Shown: positions 1-13,070 of the stretch, in pieces
Position numbering within the stretch: position 1 is the first letter of the stretch
Layout of the letters: each line of letters starts with the position of its first letter
Origin: Allomyces macrogynus ATCC 38327
Taxonomy: Eukaryota > Blastocladiomycota > Blastocladiomycetes > Blastocladiales > Blastocladiaceae
Direction: 5' to 3'
Length of the DNA: 64,000 nucleotides
NCBI GenBank assembly: GCA_000151295.1
Contig: GG745355.1
Location: forward strand, 318,191-382,190
The notes under the pieces: model-generated
Database searches by the model: none
Seen by the model: the letters and a program-made list of their open reading frames with translations, nothing else
Told to the model about the DNA's origin: nothing
Program-made: the position numbers and the translations under genes

Positions 1-393
1 GCCACCGTCTACTTCTCCACCAAGTGGCTCGCGCGACGGCAGGGCGGTTTGCTGCAGGGCAGTTCCGACGAGTCGAGCGAGCCGGATGTGCTGTCGGCCA
101 ATGCGAGTGGAGTGGGGCGCGCGGTGCCGTACATGACCACGATTGCGGTGCGGTCCGATGCTGGGCCGTTGTTGGCGCAGTTTACGGCAGCGGGGAAGAC
201 CGTGGATGCGGGCATGGGCGCGACATCGTGCGTCGACGACGATCGGGAGGGGTCGATTATGATTGATGATGACGATGATGACGACAAAGAGGATGAAGAA
301 GCGCGGTCGGGCATGGCGTTGCAGCCGATGACGGCAAGGCATTCGCTGCCAGGTCATTCTGGCGGGGCGCCAGGCGTGTGGCCAACATCGTAA
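1..393 (+). CDS. cAMP-receptor-like GPCR, 3' end only (runs off the left edge)
   Basis: Open in frame from the first base to a TAA at 391-393. The visible part begins in the last transmembrane helix (ATVYFSTKWLARRQGG) and continues into a cytosolic tail. It matches the complete GPCR at 1696-3219 almost residue for residue through FSTKWLARRQGGLLQGSSDE, then diverges into a similar tail with a run of acidic residues (EGSIMIDDDDDDDKEDEE). It is therefore the 3' end of a tandem paralogue of that gene, which is a seven-helix receptor of the Dictyostelium cAR type. The tail is the likely site of phosphorylation-dependent regulation, by analogy with cAR tails (inference). The 5' exons lie outside the window, so intactness cannot be judged. 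Identity as a paralogue is secure; ligand is unknown. Confidence 0.75.
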   Translation, partial: ATVYFSTKWLARRQGGLLQGSSDESSEPDVLSANASGVGRAVPYMTTIAVRSDAGPLLAQFTAAGKTVDAGMGATSCVDDDREGSIMIDDDDDDDKEDEEARSGMALQPMTARHSLPGHSGGAPGVWPTS

Positions 394-1695
394 GCAGAGT
401 TGTCCGAGCGACCGGGCGCCGGTATTTGTGCTTTTGGCGCGCATTTGTGCAATGGTCGCGGCTTTGTATCAAGACGTTCATTGGATAACAAGGTAGAATC
501 AAGTGTACGTCTTGTTCGTTGGCCAACAGTCAGTTGACATGCTCAGCCTGCACTCAAGTCAAGCGACCTCGGGGTGGAGAACATTCTCATTGATGCGACT
601 GTTCGTCGGGCCCGCGCAGGCAAGCAATGAGACACTATTTTCCAAGGACTGGAAGTCGCAGAAGCATCGGCGAGGTACGAGGCACGCTTCAAGTGACTAC
701 GGATCCACATCATTTGATGTTTGATCGTCCAACAGCGGCGCCCTGTCTTCAACTCTCTTAATGCCATGACCCACCATCACTGGCAAGCTGCACGATGCAA
801 TAAATCGCGAATACAACGTTTTCTCGTCGCGTGATCGCACTAGAGCCGTGCTCGCACTCCTTCAGGACGTCGAACTACGCTTGCTGACTCTTCCCGCGCG
901 GACCTGCCCAAACGCACCAACAGCATGCGGCCCAACAACGCATTTCCCATGCCGTCCCCCTTCGTCCGGTGATCAATGTTTTGATCGCGCGCACGTTTCA
1001 CCCGACCTCTCCAAGTTTTGCCGGCCGAAGCGTCACCGAGCCTCAAGCGCTATCGTTGCGCCACTTTGATCGACGATCTGGTCGGATTGTAAATCTTACC
1101 GCACGCGCCTCGTCCGCGGGTCGCGCAGGATTTCCGCCACGGTTGGTGCGCCCACCGAACAATGCAGGGGACGCGGGCCAGCTTTGAATGTGATCTTGGC
1201 TTGGGCCGGAGACGCCGCCAAAACCTTCTTCTCCCTTGACCTCCAGCTCCGACAACGCGCGCCTGGACCTTGTTTGTGGAACCAGAACTGGATCAACGAC
1301 AACGACGTCCTTCGTCACAAATGGACCGGGCGTTCTGGACCTGCTCGCGGCACCGGACAAGGATCGGTTGCGGCCGATTCTCAACTCAAGGCGCAACGAG
1401 TCGTGATCCACTCTCTCGGTCTTCTGTCCTCTCTTGCTGCGGCGCACTTGCCCGATTTCCTCTCATCCTCCCCCGCGTTTGACGAACGCGCGCGCGTCGT
1501 CGTTGCATTCGTCATCAACTGCGCGACTCGACGCTTCACAGCGCTGCACGGCGCTTCACGCGTGAGAGTTCAAGCCCAAGTACTTGGTCGACCTGCCTCG
1601 ACGTGTGGCGGCTCGCGCGGTTCCCCCGCCCCCCACACGCACTTTCAAGATCCTCGTGTCGCTCTGATCCGACGTGTTCAAAGCCCTCTGCGACA
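394..1695. other. Intergenic region between the two GPCR paralogues
   Basis: No gene supported. Open frames here are short and lack family resemblance. A stretch near 489-500 (GTAGAATCAAGTGTACG) resembles the last splice acceptor of the downstream paralogue, which could be chance or duplication debris. The region should hold the promoter of the GPCR that starts at 1696. Confidence 0.5.
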
Positions 1696-3219
1696 ATGGT
1701 TGACGACGAGTCGTTCGCGACGCTCTCGACGATCGCGCGCGTGTCGGCGTCGCTCTCCGTCATCGGTTCACTCGGGATCATCATCGACACGATCCTCAAG
1801 CACCGCGCGGCACGGTCAACCACGCACGCGCTCACTTCTTCGCGCGTGATTCTTTGGTGGTCGATTGCCGACCTCGTCTATGTGCCCGCCGTGTTGCTTG
1901 GCCGCGGCGCGATTCATGCCGGTTCGGTCGACAGCGTGCTGTGCTCAGCACAGGGCTGGATGCTGCAATTCTCGTACACGTCCTCGGCACTGTGGGCGGC
2001 GATGATGGCGACCAGCTCGTACCTGGTCGTGTGTCGCCGGTGGTCGTTCCTCGAAGTCGCATTGAAGGAGCGGTGGTTCCATGCCGTGGCATGGGGCGTA
2101 CCGCTTTTGCTCGCGACGGTGCCGCTCTTGGTCGGCGCCGGTGACGGCGAGCGGTTTTATGCGGACGCGACGTTTTGGTATGGCTCGGCACTTAATGTTT
2201 GCGCGCCGTGCGTTTGCACGAGAATCGTTGCTGATTTTCCAATGTATCATTTTGGCTAGGTGCTGGATTTCGACCGAGTGGTCCGCGTTTCGTTTGGTAC
2301 GACTGCTCGGTGCCGTGTGCGGTGGAGAAGCGAGCGCGACTGACGAATGAACGTTCGCGCAGTACATTTTCTACGGGCCGATCTGGGCGTGTTTTCTGTA
2401 CTGCCTCCTCATGTATTATCTGGTCGGCCGTCGTGTTTGGGAAGTGTTCCGCGAGTACGCATTTTCTATTCCGCTTCGCGCTCGAAGAGCCCAAACTGAC
2501 CTTGCTCGCAAACTAGAATCAAGTCCATGGGCACCGTCACAAGCACGATCGGCGGGAGCGCCCCTCTCCCGCCCATGACCAACTCCGGCACGCACCTGCC
2601 GCCACCACCTCCACCGGGGGCACGTCACGCCGGTCCGCGACTGCACGCGCGGCACCGGTTCGCGCTCAAGACGGGCCTGTACCTCGCAAGCTTCTTCCTC
2701 GTCTACTCGGCGGCCACAGCCAACCGCATCTCGACCCTGATCAATCCGGACAGCCCGATTCTCGTGCTCGAAGCGCTGCAGTGTCTGTTCCTGCCGCTCC
2801 AAGGGTTCCTCAACGGCGCCATTTACTTTTCCACCAAGTGGCTCGCGCGGCGGCAAGGCGGGTTGTTGCAGGGCAGTTCCGACGAGACGAGTTCCACGGA
2901 CGTGTCGGCGAATGCAAGCGCGACGGGTCGGTCGACCGCAGGGCCGCCGTACATGGTCAGTGTGGTAGCGGCGCGCGCCGATTCGGGGCCGTTGCTGGTT
3001 CGGCCTGGCGTGGGTGCCGCTGCGCCCGCGCGGAAAGTCAGCGGCGCTGGCGGCGGGGCGTGGGTCGAGGACGACCCAGAGGAAGGATCGATTGTGGTCC
3101 CGTACGACGAGGAGGATGAGGAAGCGGATCTCGGGCTGGTGTTGCCGATGACGGCCACGACGCGCGCGGCCGGCGTGAAGCAGGGCGTACCGGCGCCGAT
3201 GCGGCCGGGCGCGCGGTGA
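1696..3219 (+). CDS. Seven-transmembrane cAMP-receptor-like GPCR (Dicty_CAR family)
   Basis: Spliced model: exons 1696-2177, 2260-2296, 2363-2454, 2517-3219; introns of 82, 66 and 62 bp, all GT-AG with matching phases; 437 residues. Seven hydrophobic segments are visible. TM3 carries the cAR-type signature (VLCSAQGWMLQFSYTSSALW), and the 37-nt second exon restores the WCWI motif of the second extracellular loop. YIFYGPIWACFLYCLLMYYL forms TM5, and ALKTGLYLASFFLVYSAATA and LVLEALQCLFLPLQGF form TM6 and TM7. A long Pro/Gly third loop and an acidic cytosolic tail follow. Family members are plasma-membrane receptors that couple to heterotrimeric G proteins; Dictyostelium cAR1 binds extracellular cAMP. 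Ligand here is unknown. The ATG at 1696 was chosen because TM1 begins shortly after it. A paralogue lies just upstream. Confidence 0.85.
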
Positions 3220-3392
3220 CGAGGGGTGAGGTGATGTTGACCGTGTTTCTGGTTGTGATCGTCGCGGTTGGATGTAGACAGATGGACCGACGCAATTTAA
3301 TCAAGATGTTTGTTCTGTTCTTGGCCTTGGCCATCACCAGCGCGTCGTCGGGCTGGCCCCAAAATCACCACGACATCCTTGACCCATTTGAC

Positions 3393-3737
3393 ATGGAATC
3401 GAAAGCGCAACGGACCGTCCAGGACCTCCAGCACTTGTCGCAGGTTTGTGCACGTCGCCCGTCGCGTCGTCTCGAACACCATGATGATTGACCAGATCAC
3501 TTTTGTCACGACCAGCGTATCGGCTCCGGCCGCGCTGCTGAGGTACGCGTCCTCCGTCTTTCGTGACCGGCAATCCCGAAAACGCGCGCTTACCGTCCAA
3601 TCCCGTTCCTCCAGGACCTACAAGCCGCGATCAAGTCCTTTGTCGCGATGGACGCCAAACTCGGCGACATCACCAAGGTGCGACCATTCCTCACCGTGGA
3701 GACGAAGCGAGGCCGCATGCTGACGGCTGCCGCGTAA
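3393..3737 (+). CDS. Small unrecognised three-exon protein (tentative)
   Basis: Proposed exons 3393-3443, 3516-3542 and 3615-3737, all phase 0, give about 66 residues beginning MESKAQRTVQDLQHLSQ, then RIGSGRAAE, then DLQAAIKSFVAMDAKLGDIT. The evidence is comparative within the window. The minus strand at about 8145-8430 holds a diverged copy in which all three segments and the GTACG donor after the middle one recur. Differences between copies fall mostly at third codon positions (RIGSGRAAE against RIGSGRVAE), which indicates past protein-level selection. The sequence looks alpha-helical and hydrophilic. I do not recognise the family. The true start may lie upstream in a further exon, and the last exon may end earlier at a GTGCGA donor at 3678. 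Function unknown. Confidence 0.35.
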
Positions 3738-4473
3738 GTTGTAGAAGTCGAGCATGGCCGCACACCTGTCGGCACGCACGGCACGACACATGACAACGGC
3801 GATCACGACGCTCGACCGAATGGACGGCGCTGCCCGCACGGGACCCGACACGTCCGCGACGTGATGGCGACGCGCCTCCGTGCGCGCGAAACACCGCGGT
3901 GGAGAAGCAAAATCGAGGGCGCGTGACGAGCGGGCGCGTGGATTCCATGTACAAGGCTGCCCTTATGTATATATCGATCTCGAAGCAAAAGCAAATGAGG
4001 GGAAGCAACGCGAGCGAAAACGGGCGGAAGTGGAAAGACGCGGTCGACGAACGCCTCCAAAAAATTGCATCGGGAACGGCACGAGAAAAGACATGCAAGA
4101 ACAAAAAAACGAGGGGAAATGGGAATGAGAAAGAACAACCACGACCACAGTGCGCCAAAACGGGCCGCGCAACGAGCCGATCCATGACAATAGCTCGCCG
4201 CGCGCCGCGCTAATTAGGGACTCAATGAGTTACGAGGACGACGACGATAAACGCAACGGAGACGGCCACGTTCGCGCGTCGTGCGCGCGCGAAGCGCGCA
4301 GGGGGGAAATGAGGAATGACGACGACGAACAAGGAACGGCACAGCAAAAGGAAATCCAACTTTGAAGCCAACCAAAATGCAAACAACACGATGCGCAACT
4401 ACTCTCCATGAACCACGACCCTGAGCGCCGCCGCGCGCGATGCCCCTGGCGGGCGCGCACACAATATCTATCC
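3738..4473. other. Intergenic region downstream of the PAK kinase
   Basis: About 735 bp with no supportable gene. It is purine-rich on the plus strand over 3960-4400 (pyrimidine-rich on the transcribed strand of the kinase) and probably contains the kinase 3' UTR and terminator. Confidence 0.4.
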
Positions 4474-7018
<2,545 letters not shown>

Positions 7019-8144
7019 GTTCGAGACGCTGCGCGGCAGGAACGGCGCGCCGACGACACACGACGGCGGCGGGAGCGGGTCCGAGTACGGGGGCGGAATG
7101 ATGGCGGGGTGGGCAGCCAAGCGCGCGGGGTAGGGCCGGCGCGGGCGCGGGCAGGTAAGGCTCGAACAAGGATCAAGGACAAGGGCGGGGCGACACGGAC
7201 GGGTCCCGGCAGGAGAACAGCGCGACGGCGCGGCTGATCAGCACGAGTGCAGCCGCAGCGGAGCCAGCAGCACGAGCACGACCTGCAAGAGCGGGAGCAG
7301 CCGCAGGAACACAGGAGCAGCACGCACGCGCTCACGCGTGTCCGGGCGGGGATCGCGCTGGTGGGCGGACGGCGGTTGGGGCGGCGCGAGGACGCCACGG
7401 AAGCAGCGGCACGGGGTGCGGCGCGCGCACACGCCGACGGGGCGAGCAGGTCGCGGGACTGCGTGAAAGAGGCGGCGCGCGGACGCTGTCGAGGACGTCG
7501 CGGGCGGCGCGAGCACGCAAGGGGGCGTGGTACTTGGCGGCAGAGTGCTGCCGGACTTAGCCGTGGGCGGATGCTTGGGCAACACTTGGCGCTGCTGTCG
7601 CTGCGCTGCAAGCCGTGGATCGCCGCGAACGGGACTGGCGACGCGTAACTTGGTGCAGTCGGCGGCGGCGCGTGCGCACAGCGGGCGGCGGGCACGGGCG
7701 AAGGCTGCTCTTGAGCGACACGCGCGTGTGGCGACGCGGAGGACGGCGGCGGCAGGAACTCGACGTGCAGCACAGAGTCGCGCTCTGCAGCGTGCAGCTT
7801 CAGGCGCGTGGCGGCGGTCGTGCGGGCTGTCGGCCTTGTGTGAACCAGCCGCCCAGACCGTGCGAAATTCTGAGCGAGCCTCCCTCTGAGCGCGCGCATG
7901 ACGGCAGGTGACCGCACACAGCAGCAACAGAGCTCACTGCCTGGCTCCAATCGTCACGCGCCTCCGGACGGCAGCGGCAATAGCCTGGCTTCGAGGAACC
8001 GACAAGAGCGACAGCGCAAGGACGACGGCGGCCGTCCCGCTGTGATCCGTGCCATGATGGCGAGGTACGCGGGACGCGCGACGCGAGAGGTGAAAACGTG
8101 TTGGCCAACGGCCTCCACCCAGACCCAGGGCTCTAATAGCCGAT
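7019..8144. other. GC-rich 5' region of the PAK kinase
   Basis: About 1.1 kb, extremely GC-rich. Several long frames are open on both strands, but their translations are Arg/Pro/Ala-rich with no recognisable domain and are best read as GC-driven open frames. It probably contains the promoter and 5' UTR of the kinase. Confidence 0.5.
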
Positions 8145-8430
8145 CTTGGTGATGCACCAAGTTTGGTATCTGTGGCTATGAATGACTTGATCGCGGCTTG
8201 CGGCCCCTGGAAGAGCGCTCGATGGTGATGGGTGCGTGGCCAGCTGGGACAGGGAAGAGTGCAGGGGACGCGTACTTCAGCGACACGACCGGATCCGATC
8301 CGCTCATCAAACTTTGCGTGACGTGCACGATCGGGCACGACGCGACAAGAGAGCGTAATGTCCGAGCACATTCGACAAGTGCTGCAGGTTCTGGACCGTC
8401 CGCCTGCGCTTTAGATTCCGAGATGCAGCC
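8145..8430 (-). pseudogene. Decayed inverted copy of the small gene at 3393-3737
   Basis: The three exon-like blocks of the small gene recur here on the opposite strand. The first, at about 8385-8430, has ESKAQ and then a one-base insertion before the part matching VQDLQHLS. The second is 8276-8302 (RIGSGRVAE), still followed by GTACG. The third starts at 8206 after CCAG (QAAIKSFIATDTKLG) and loses frame by a one-base deletion where the other copy reads GGCGACATCACC. With two indels it is not translatable as a copy of the parent protein. It lies on the far side of the PAK gene from its parent, in inverted orientation. Confidence 0.55.
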
Positions 8431-8632
8431 GAAGGAGATTCGTGTCGGGCAGTTCTCGGCGTAAGCGAGACAATTGGGAGGGGGGGAGGGGGACAAGAAG
8501 GGAAAGTACGGAACCGGCCGCCATCACCAAGCGCGATGCGATTGCTCTCTGGTCTCTTTGCTCGATAACACTCCACCATCAGACAAAACAGTATACTAAA
8601 ACGACATCACCCCCAGCTTAGCAACCCACCCC

Positions 8633-10017
8633 TTACCGCGAATACGGCGCCGCCGCTTTCCTCGCCTGGTGCAGCCGCGCGGGCGCCGGCCGCGTCGCCG
8701 TCGCCGTTGGCGTGACTACGGGTGCCGCCGTGACGGTCGGATCATCCGCGCGTTTCCAGAGCGCCATTTTTGCGTCCTCGCCGCCCGAGACCATCCGGCC
8801 CTCAGTGAAATCGAGCGAGACGGACCGCACCACGTCGGTGTGCGCGGTCGGCAGCGTCTGGCAATGCTGTAGGCCGTCGAGCGAGACGTGCAGCAGGGAC
8901 AGGGAGCCGCTAGTCAAGATTTAAAACCAAGGTGAGGATCCAGATCGGGTGGAGAGGGATGCGGGAAGGGTGTACCTGTGCGACCCGGCGGCCATGTAGA
9001 GCCGCTGCGTCGCGGCGTCGTACTCGCAGCCGACAACGTAGTCGATGGGCGTTGACGCGGTCGAGTGTTGCCGCACGTCGCCAAAGTCCTTGAGCAGATC
9101 GCCCTATCACCAACAGAACATTCCAGTCAGCGCGCATCTCCTCCACCTCCATTTCTAGACCCAATCCGTACCTCGGCCGACCACACACTAAACGTCTCGA
9201 TATGCGTGCTCATCCAGACGTACTCGCCCGTCGGCCCAAACCAGCCCACCTTGTTCACCGAACTGCCCGATGGCATCGACCCGGCCAGATCCTCGTCCTC
9301 GTCCCAATGCACCAGATCAAACACGCACGCGACGCCGTCGGTCGACCCGGACAGCAGCCGGGTCGGGACGGACGGGTGAAAGTGCAACTGCGTCACGTCG
9401 TCTGCGACCGATTCGGAGAACGTGTGCATTGGCGCCGTTGCCGCGTGCCGCAGGTCGTAGAAGTGAATGTAGGCGTCAGCGCCCGTCAGTTCGGTGCCGG
9501 CCGCGAGCAGGTTGGCTGCGGGGCTGACGGCGTGCGAGAGAATAGAGTGGCGGTTCGGGGCTGTGGAATGAATGGAATGGTGCCGGTCAGTCGAAAATGC
9601 ACAGGAACGGTTCGGCTTGATTGAGCACAGTGGGCGCACCTTTCCAGGTGATGACGGGCGACTGCGGCCGTCGCAGATCCCACGCGAACACATTTCCGTC
9701 GCGTGCCGACGAGACGAGCGTGTTCGGGTCGGTGGCGAGGAACGCCAAGTTGGAGATCGTGCCCGTGTGCGCAATCTACTGCGCTCGACCATTGTCAACC
9801 ATGCATTCCAAACTCGAGCCTTCGCGGATTCCCGCACCAGACTGCCCTGCAGGTTCAACAGCGGATCATAGATCTTGATCTGGTTGTCGGACGCCGACAC
9901 GGCAATGGCGTTCTGCGTGGCGACGACATCGAAAATGTACTCGCCGTTGATCGAAAACAGAAGGTCCTTGGCCTTGGCGAGCGGCGGGAGCAGGTTGACG
10001 TGCGGGAGCGCCGTCAT
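8633..10017 (-). CDS. WD40-repeat protein, WDR89-like
   Basis: Five exons: 10017-9838, 9775-9640, 9560-9172, 9103-8976, 8909-8633; 369 residues, all phases agree. WD repeats are visible as AVSASDNQIKIYDPLLNLQ, TLVSSARDGNVFAWDLRR, then ADDVTQLHFHPSVPTRLLSG followed by STDGVACVFDL, and the last one ending GRMVSGGEDAKMALWKR. The order and spacing of the DDVTQLHFHP block and the terminal SGGEDA block match WDR89, a conserved seven-bladed propeller of poorly known function reported to be nuclear/nucleolar. There is no other domain. The start at MTALPHVNLL sits 257 bp from the divergent histone chaperone gene, so the two may share a promoter. Confidence 0.8.
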
Positions 10018-10274
10018 TTGCGCGGTGTGCTGGGTCCAATGCGTGCTGATGGTTGCTGTGGTGCAAGCAGCTGGGATCGGCGGCGGCAGTGTCGTCGAAT
10101 GGTGATCGTTGAGGATGATCACAATGCCGCCTCGATGGTAACGCATCAGCTGATACCCATAGGGCCGCGTCAACAAACCTTCCTCACGCGTTCTCGATTC
10201 TCTCCCACCTCGCGCCGCCACACCGGAACAGTTTCGACACCACCGCCCTCACCACCACCACCACTACCACCACC
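10018..10274. promoter_or_regulatory. Short divergent promoter between WDR89-like and SET/NAP genes
   Basis: 257 bp separate the two start codons, which point away from each other, so both 5' UTRs and promoters must lie here. A CACCAC-rich run (about 10246-10274) lies directly before the SET/NAP ATG. No specific factor site is claimed. Confidence 0.4.
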
Positions 10275-11276
10275 ATGGCGCGCCAGAACAAGAAGGCCAA
10301 GACCTCGCACCCGCAGGCCGCGACGCAGCCGCAGCAACCCAAGGCCAAGGCACCGGCAACACCCGCCGCTTCCGCCGCCGCGTCCAACGCGTCGTCGGCC
10401 AAGCCCGTGCACCGCGAGAAGCTGCGCAACCAGAAGAAGAAGGAGAAGGCGCAGAACCAGCCGAAGCCCGCCGCCAAGAAGGCGCCTGAGCCCGAGTCGG
10501 AGTCCGGCTCCGAGCCCGAGCTCGAGGCCGAGTCGGACCTGCCCAACGACGACGCCGAAATCGCGGCGCTGTCCGCGATCGAGAAGAAGCTTGATGCGCT
10601 CGACCAAGAGTACCAGGCGGCGCTGCTGCGCATCACCGCCGAGATCGAGGCCAAGCGCGCGCCGCTCTACGTGCAGCGCAGTGCTGTCACGCGCAAGCTG
10701 CGTCTCTTCTGGCCGACGACGATCACGGCGCTGCCGATCGCCGAGGAAATGATCGAGGAGGCCGATGTCCCGCTGCTCTCCAAATTGGTCGACCTGATGG
10801 TCGTGCGCGACAACGACAACCCGGCCAGTTACCAAATCACGTTCGAGTTTGCGCCGGATAACGGTCTTTTGGCCAAGAACACGGTCGCATTGCGTGTTGC
10901 CGCATCGTCGCCGACCGAGGCCGAGGTGCGCGTCGTCGACCCGCTGAGCTTCTTGCCGGGTAAGGACTTCACGGGGCTCGCTGAGGCGAAGAAGGACGAG
11001 GCCGGCAAGAAGGGCAAGAAGCGGCCCGCGTCCTACATGGGCTTCTTCACCTACTTTTTCCCGACGCGCGATAACATGGACGAGGCCGTCGAGTTCTTCA
11101 ACGACCTCGCCGGCAACCTGTTCCCGGCGGCGCCCGGCATTTACATGGACATGCGCGAGGCCAAGCAGAGCGCCGTGCTGGGCGGTGCGGGCGGTGACGA
11201 TTCGGATATGGAGGGCGTGTTTGACGATGAGGACGGGTCCGAGGGGGAGGACGACGACGACGAGATGTCCGAGTAG
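10275..11276 (+). CDS. SET/NAP1-family histone chaperone
   Basis: Single exon, 333 residues. The N-terminal 85 or so residues are Lys/Ala/Pro-rich (KKAKTSHPQAATQPQQPKAK), suitable for a nuclear localisation signal. A long helix follows (IEKKLDALDQEYQAALLRIT), then the NAP fold, with GFFTYFFP near the end of the fold, and an acidic C-terminal tail (EDGSEGEDDDDEMSE). These three parts in order define the NAP/SET family, which binds H2A-H2B or H3-H4 and assists nucleosome assembly and disassembly. The short fold and long N-terminal helix favour the SET/Vps75 branch over NAP1 proper. No intron. Codon use is GC-rich like neighbouring genes. Confidence 0.85.
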   Translation: MARQNKKAKTSHPQAATQPQQPKAKAPATPAASAAASNASSAKPVHREKLRNQKKKEKAQNQPKPAAKKAPEPESESGSEPELEAESDLPNDDAEIAALSAIEKKLDALDQEYQAALLRITAEIEAKRAPLYVQRSAVTRKLRLFWPTTITALPIAEEMIEEADVPLLSKLVDLMVVRDNDNPASYQITFEFAPDNGLLAKNTVALRVAASSPTEAEVRVVDPLSFLPGKDFTGLAEAKKDEAGKKGKKRPASYMGFFTYFFPTRDNMDEAVEFFNDLAGNLFPAAPGIYMDMREAKQSAVLGGAGGDDSDMEGVFDDEDGSEGEDDDDEMSE

Positions 11277-11900
11277 GTGCGGGCTGGGCGGTCGGGCTGG
11301 GGATTGAGCGGGTGGAGAGCGCAGTTGGTGTGGTCGTGATCCAGTTTTGAAATATTGACGGCAGTCTTTGTGGCCATTTCCTGCGATGCTGGTCCCATTC
11401 CGGTTCACTTTCGAGCACGAAATGGGACGACGCGGTCACGTCTTGTCGTTCGCTGCGGAAAATCAAGCAAATTTCATGCTGCTGTAGCAGTTGCGCCAGG
11501 TTTGCCGCTTCTTCATTTTCTCGCCGGCGTTGCCAGGGATTCCACTTTCCAGGGGCGTGGCGCCGCAGGGCAGCGCCGTGATGGCAACGGCCGCCAAGCC
11601 ACTTGCCGCCGGGGGAAGTCGGGTCGGACCGCGTGCCCAAACACGAGCGATGGCAACCGTGTGCGCTGCGAGCAGAGCCCATGGCAACGCAGCACGTGAC
11701 GCCAGCCCGAGCGCTCGCGCAAACAAGCCTCGCGCACCACGCGATCAACTCGGCGACAGGGCCGCCCGGCAGTGCATGCACTGCATCCGCCGTGGCCACG
11801 CGCTTTCCGCCCGTATAAAGCGCGGCCGTCCCCACCGCTCCGGCTCCTCCTCTTCCGTCGCGCATCCCTTCGACGTCCTCGGATTGCACCCCTCTTCACC
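11277..11900. other. Intergenic region upstream of the ADP/ATP carrier gene
   Basis: About 620 bp between two plus-strand genes. Apart from the TATA-like site listed separately I see no feature. Open frames here are shadows of GC-rich sequence. Confidence 0.4.
11814..11820 (+). promoter_or_regulatory. TATA-box-like element of the ADP/ATP carrier gene
   Basis: TATAAAG, 80 bp upstream of the start codon at 11901 and set in GC-rich sequence. Position and isolation suit a TATA box of a highly expressed gene. A pyrimidine-rich stretch (CTCCTCCTCTTCCG) follows and may mark the transcription start. Confidence 0.45.
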
Positions 11901-13070
11901 ATGGCCAAGGACAAGACCCCCAAGTCGACCGAGGAGCAGGTCAAGTCGTTCCTGCTCGACCTTGCCGCCGGTGGCACGGCGGGCGGTATCTCGAAGACCG
12001 TCGTCGCCCCCATCGAGCGCGTCAAGCTGCTCCTGCAGGTCCAGGCTGCCTCGACCCAGATTGCCGCCGACCAGCAGTACAAGGGTATCATGGACGCGTT
12101 CCGCCGTATCCCGGCCGAGCAGGGCTTCTCGTCGTTCTGGTACACTTCGCTTTGCTTTACGTCGCCGTGCGTCGCATTCGGTCGTCAAGCGGTTGGCGCG
12201 TGGTGATGGATGGGCCGAGCAGCAACCGACAGCGAGCGTGTGGCGCTCTCCCGTCTCCCATCTCCACCGCCACCGCTTATCGACGACTCCGACGCTGGCG
12301 ACAACGACCTTCCATCCCTCAATGCACAACACTTTTGACTCACCGCTTCTTCGCCCAACTCGAATAGGCGCGGCAACCTCGCCAACGTCATCCGCTACTT
12401 CCCGACGCAGGCGCTCAACTTTGCCTTCAAGGACAAGTACAAGAAGCTCTTCGTGCGCCACAACCCCAAGACCGACTTCTGGAAGTTCTTCGCGGGCAAC
12501 CTCGCCTCGGGCGGTGCTGCCGGTGCCACGTCGCTCCTGTTCGTCTACCCGCTCGACTTTGCTCGTACGCGTCTCGGCGCTGATGTCGGCAAGGGCGATG
12601 CTCGCCAGTTCAACGGTCTTGCGCACTGCATCTCGACCATCTACAAGCAGGACGGCGCCAAGGGTCTCTACCGCGGCTTCGGCGTGTCGGTGTTCGGTAT
12701 CATTGTCTACCGCGCGGCCTTCTTTGGTGGCTACGACACGGCCAAGGCCATGTTCCTCAAGGACCCCAAGTCGGCGCCGTTCTGGCAGAACTGGATGATC
12801 GCCCAGGTTGTGACGACCATGGCCGGTGTCATCTCGTACCCGTTCGACACGGTCCGTCGTCGCATGATGATGCAGGCCGGTCGCGCCGATATCCTCTACA
12901 CGTCGACGCTCGACTGCTGGAAGAAGATCGCCGTCAACGAGGGCCCGCGCGCCTTCTTCAAGGGCGCGCTCTCGAACGCGATTCGCGGCTCGGGTGGTGC
13001 TCTCGTCCTTGTCATCTACGACGAGATCCAGAAGATGCTCGGCTTCGAGGGCGGCGCCGGCGGCGAGTAA
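11901..13070 (+). CDS. AAC: Mitochondrial ADP/ATP carrier
   Basis: Two exons, 11901-12139 and 12368-13070, 313 residues. The 228-bp intron is long for this window. Three mitochondrial-carrier repeats are visible with [19 protein letters not shown] and [12 protein letters not shown]. The RRRMMM signature (residues 243-248) is diagnostic of ADP/ATP carriers, which exchange cytosolic ADP for matrix ATP across the inner membrane. The length matches yeast Aac2 and there is no cleaved presequence, as expected. Codon use is strongly biased to C-ending codons, more than in neighbours, which suits high expression. A TATA-like element lies 80 bp upstream. Confidence 0.95.

Noticed and set aside
1603..2259. 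Unspliced GPCR frame ending at 2259
   Set aside because: It stops after TM4. The GTATGG donor at 2178 and the TAG acceptor at 2259 restore WCWI and the remaining helices.
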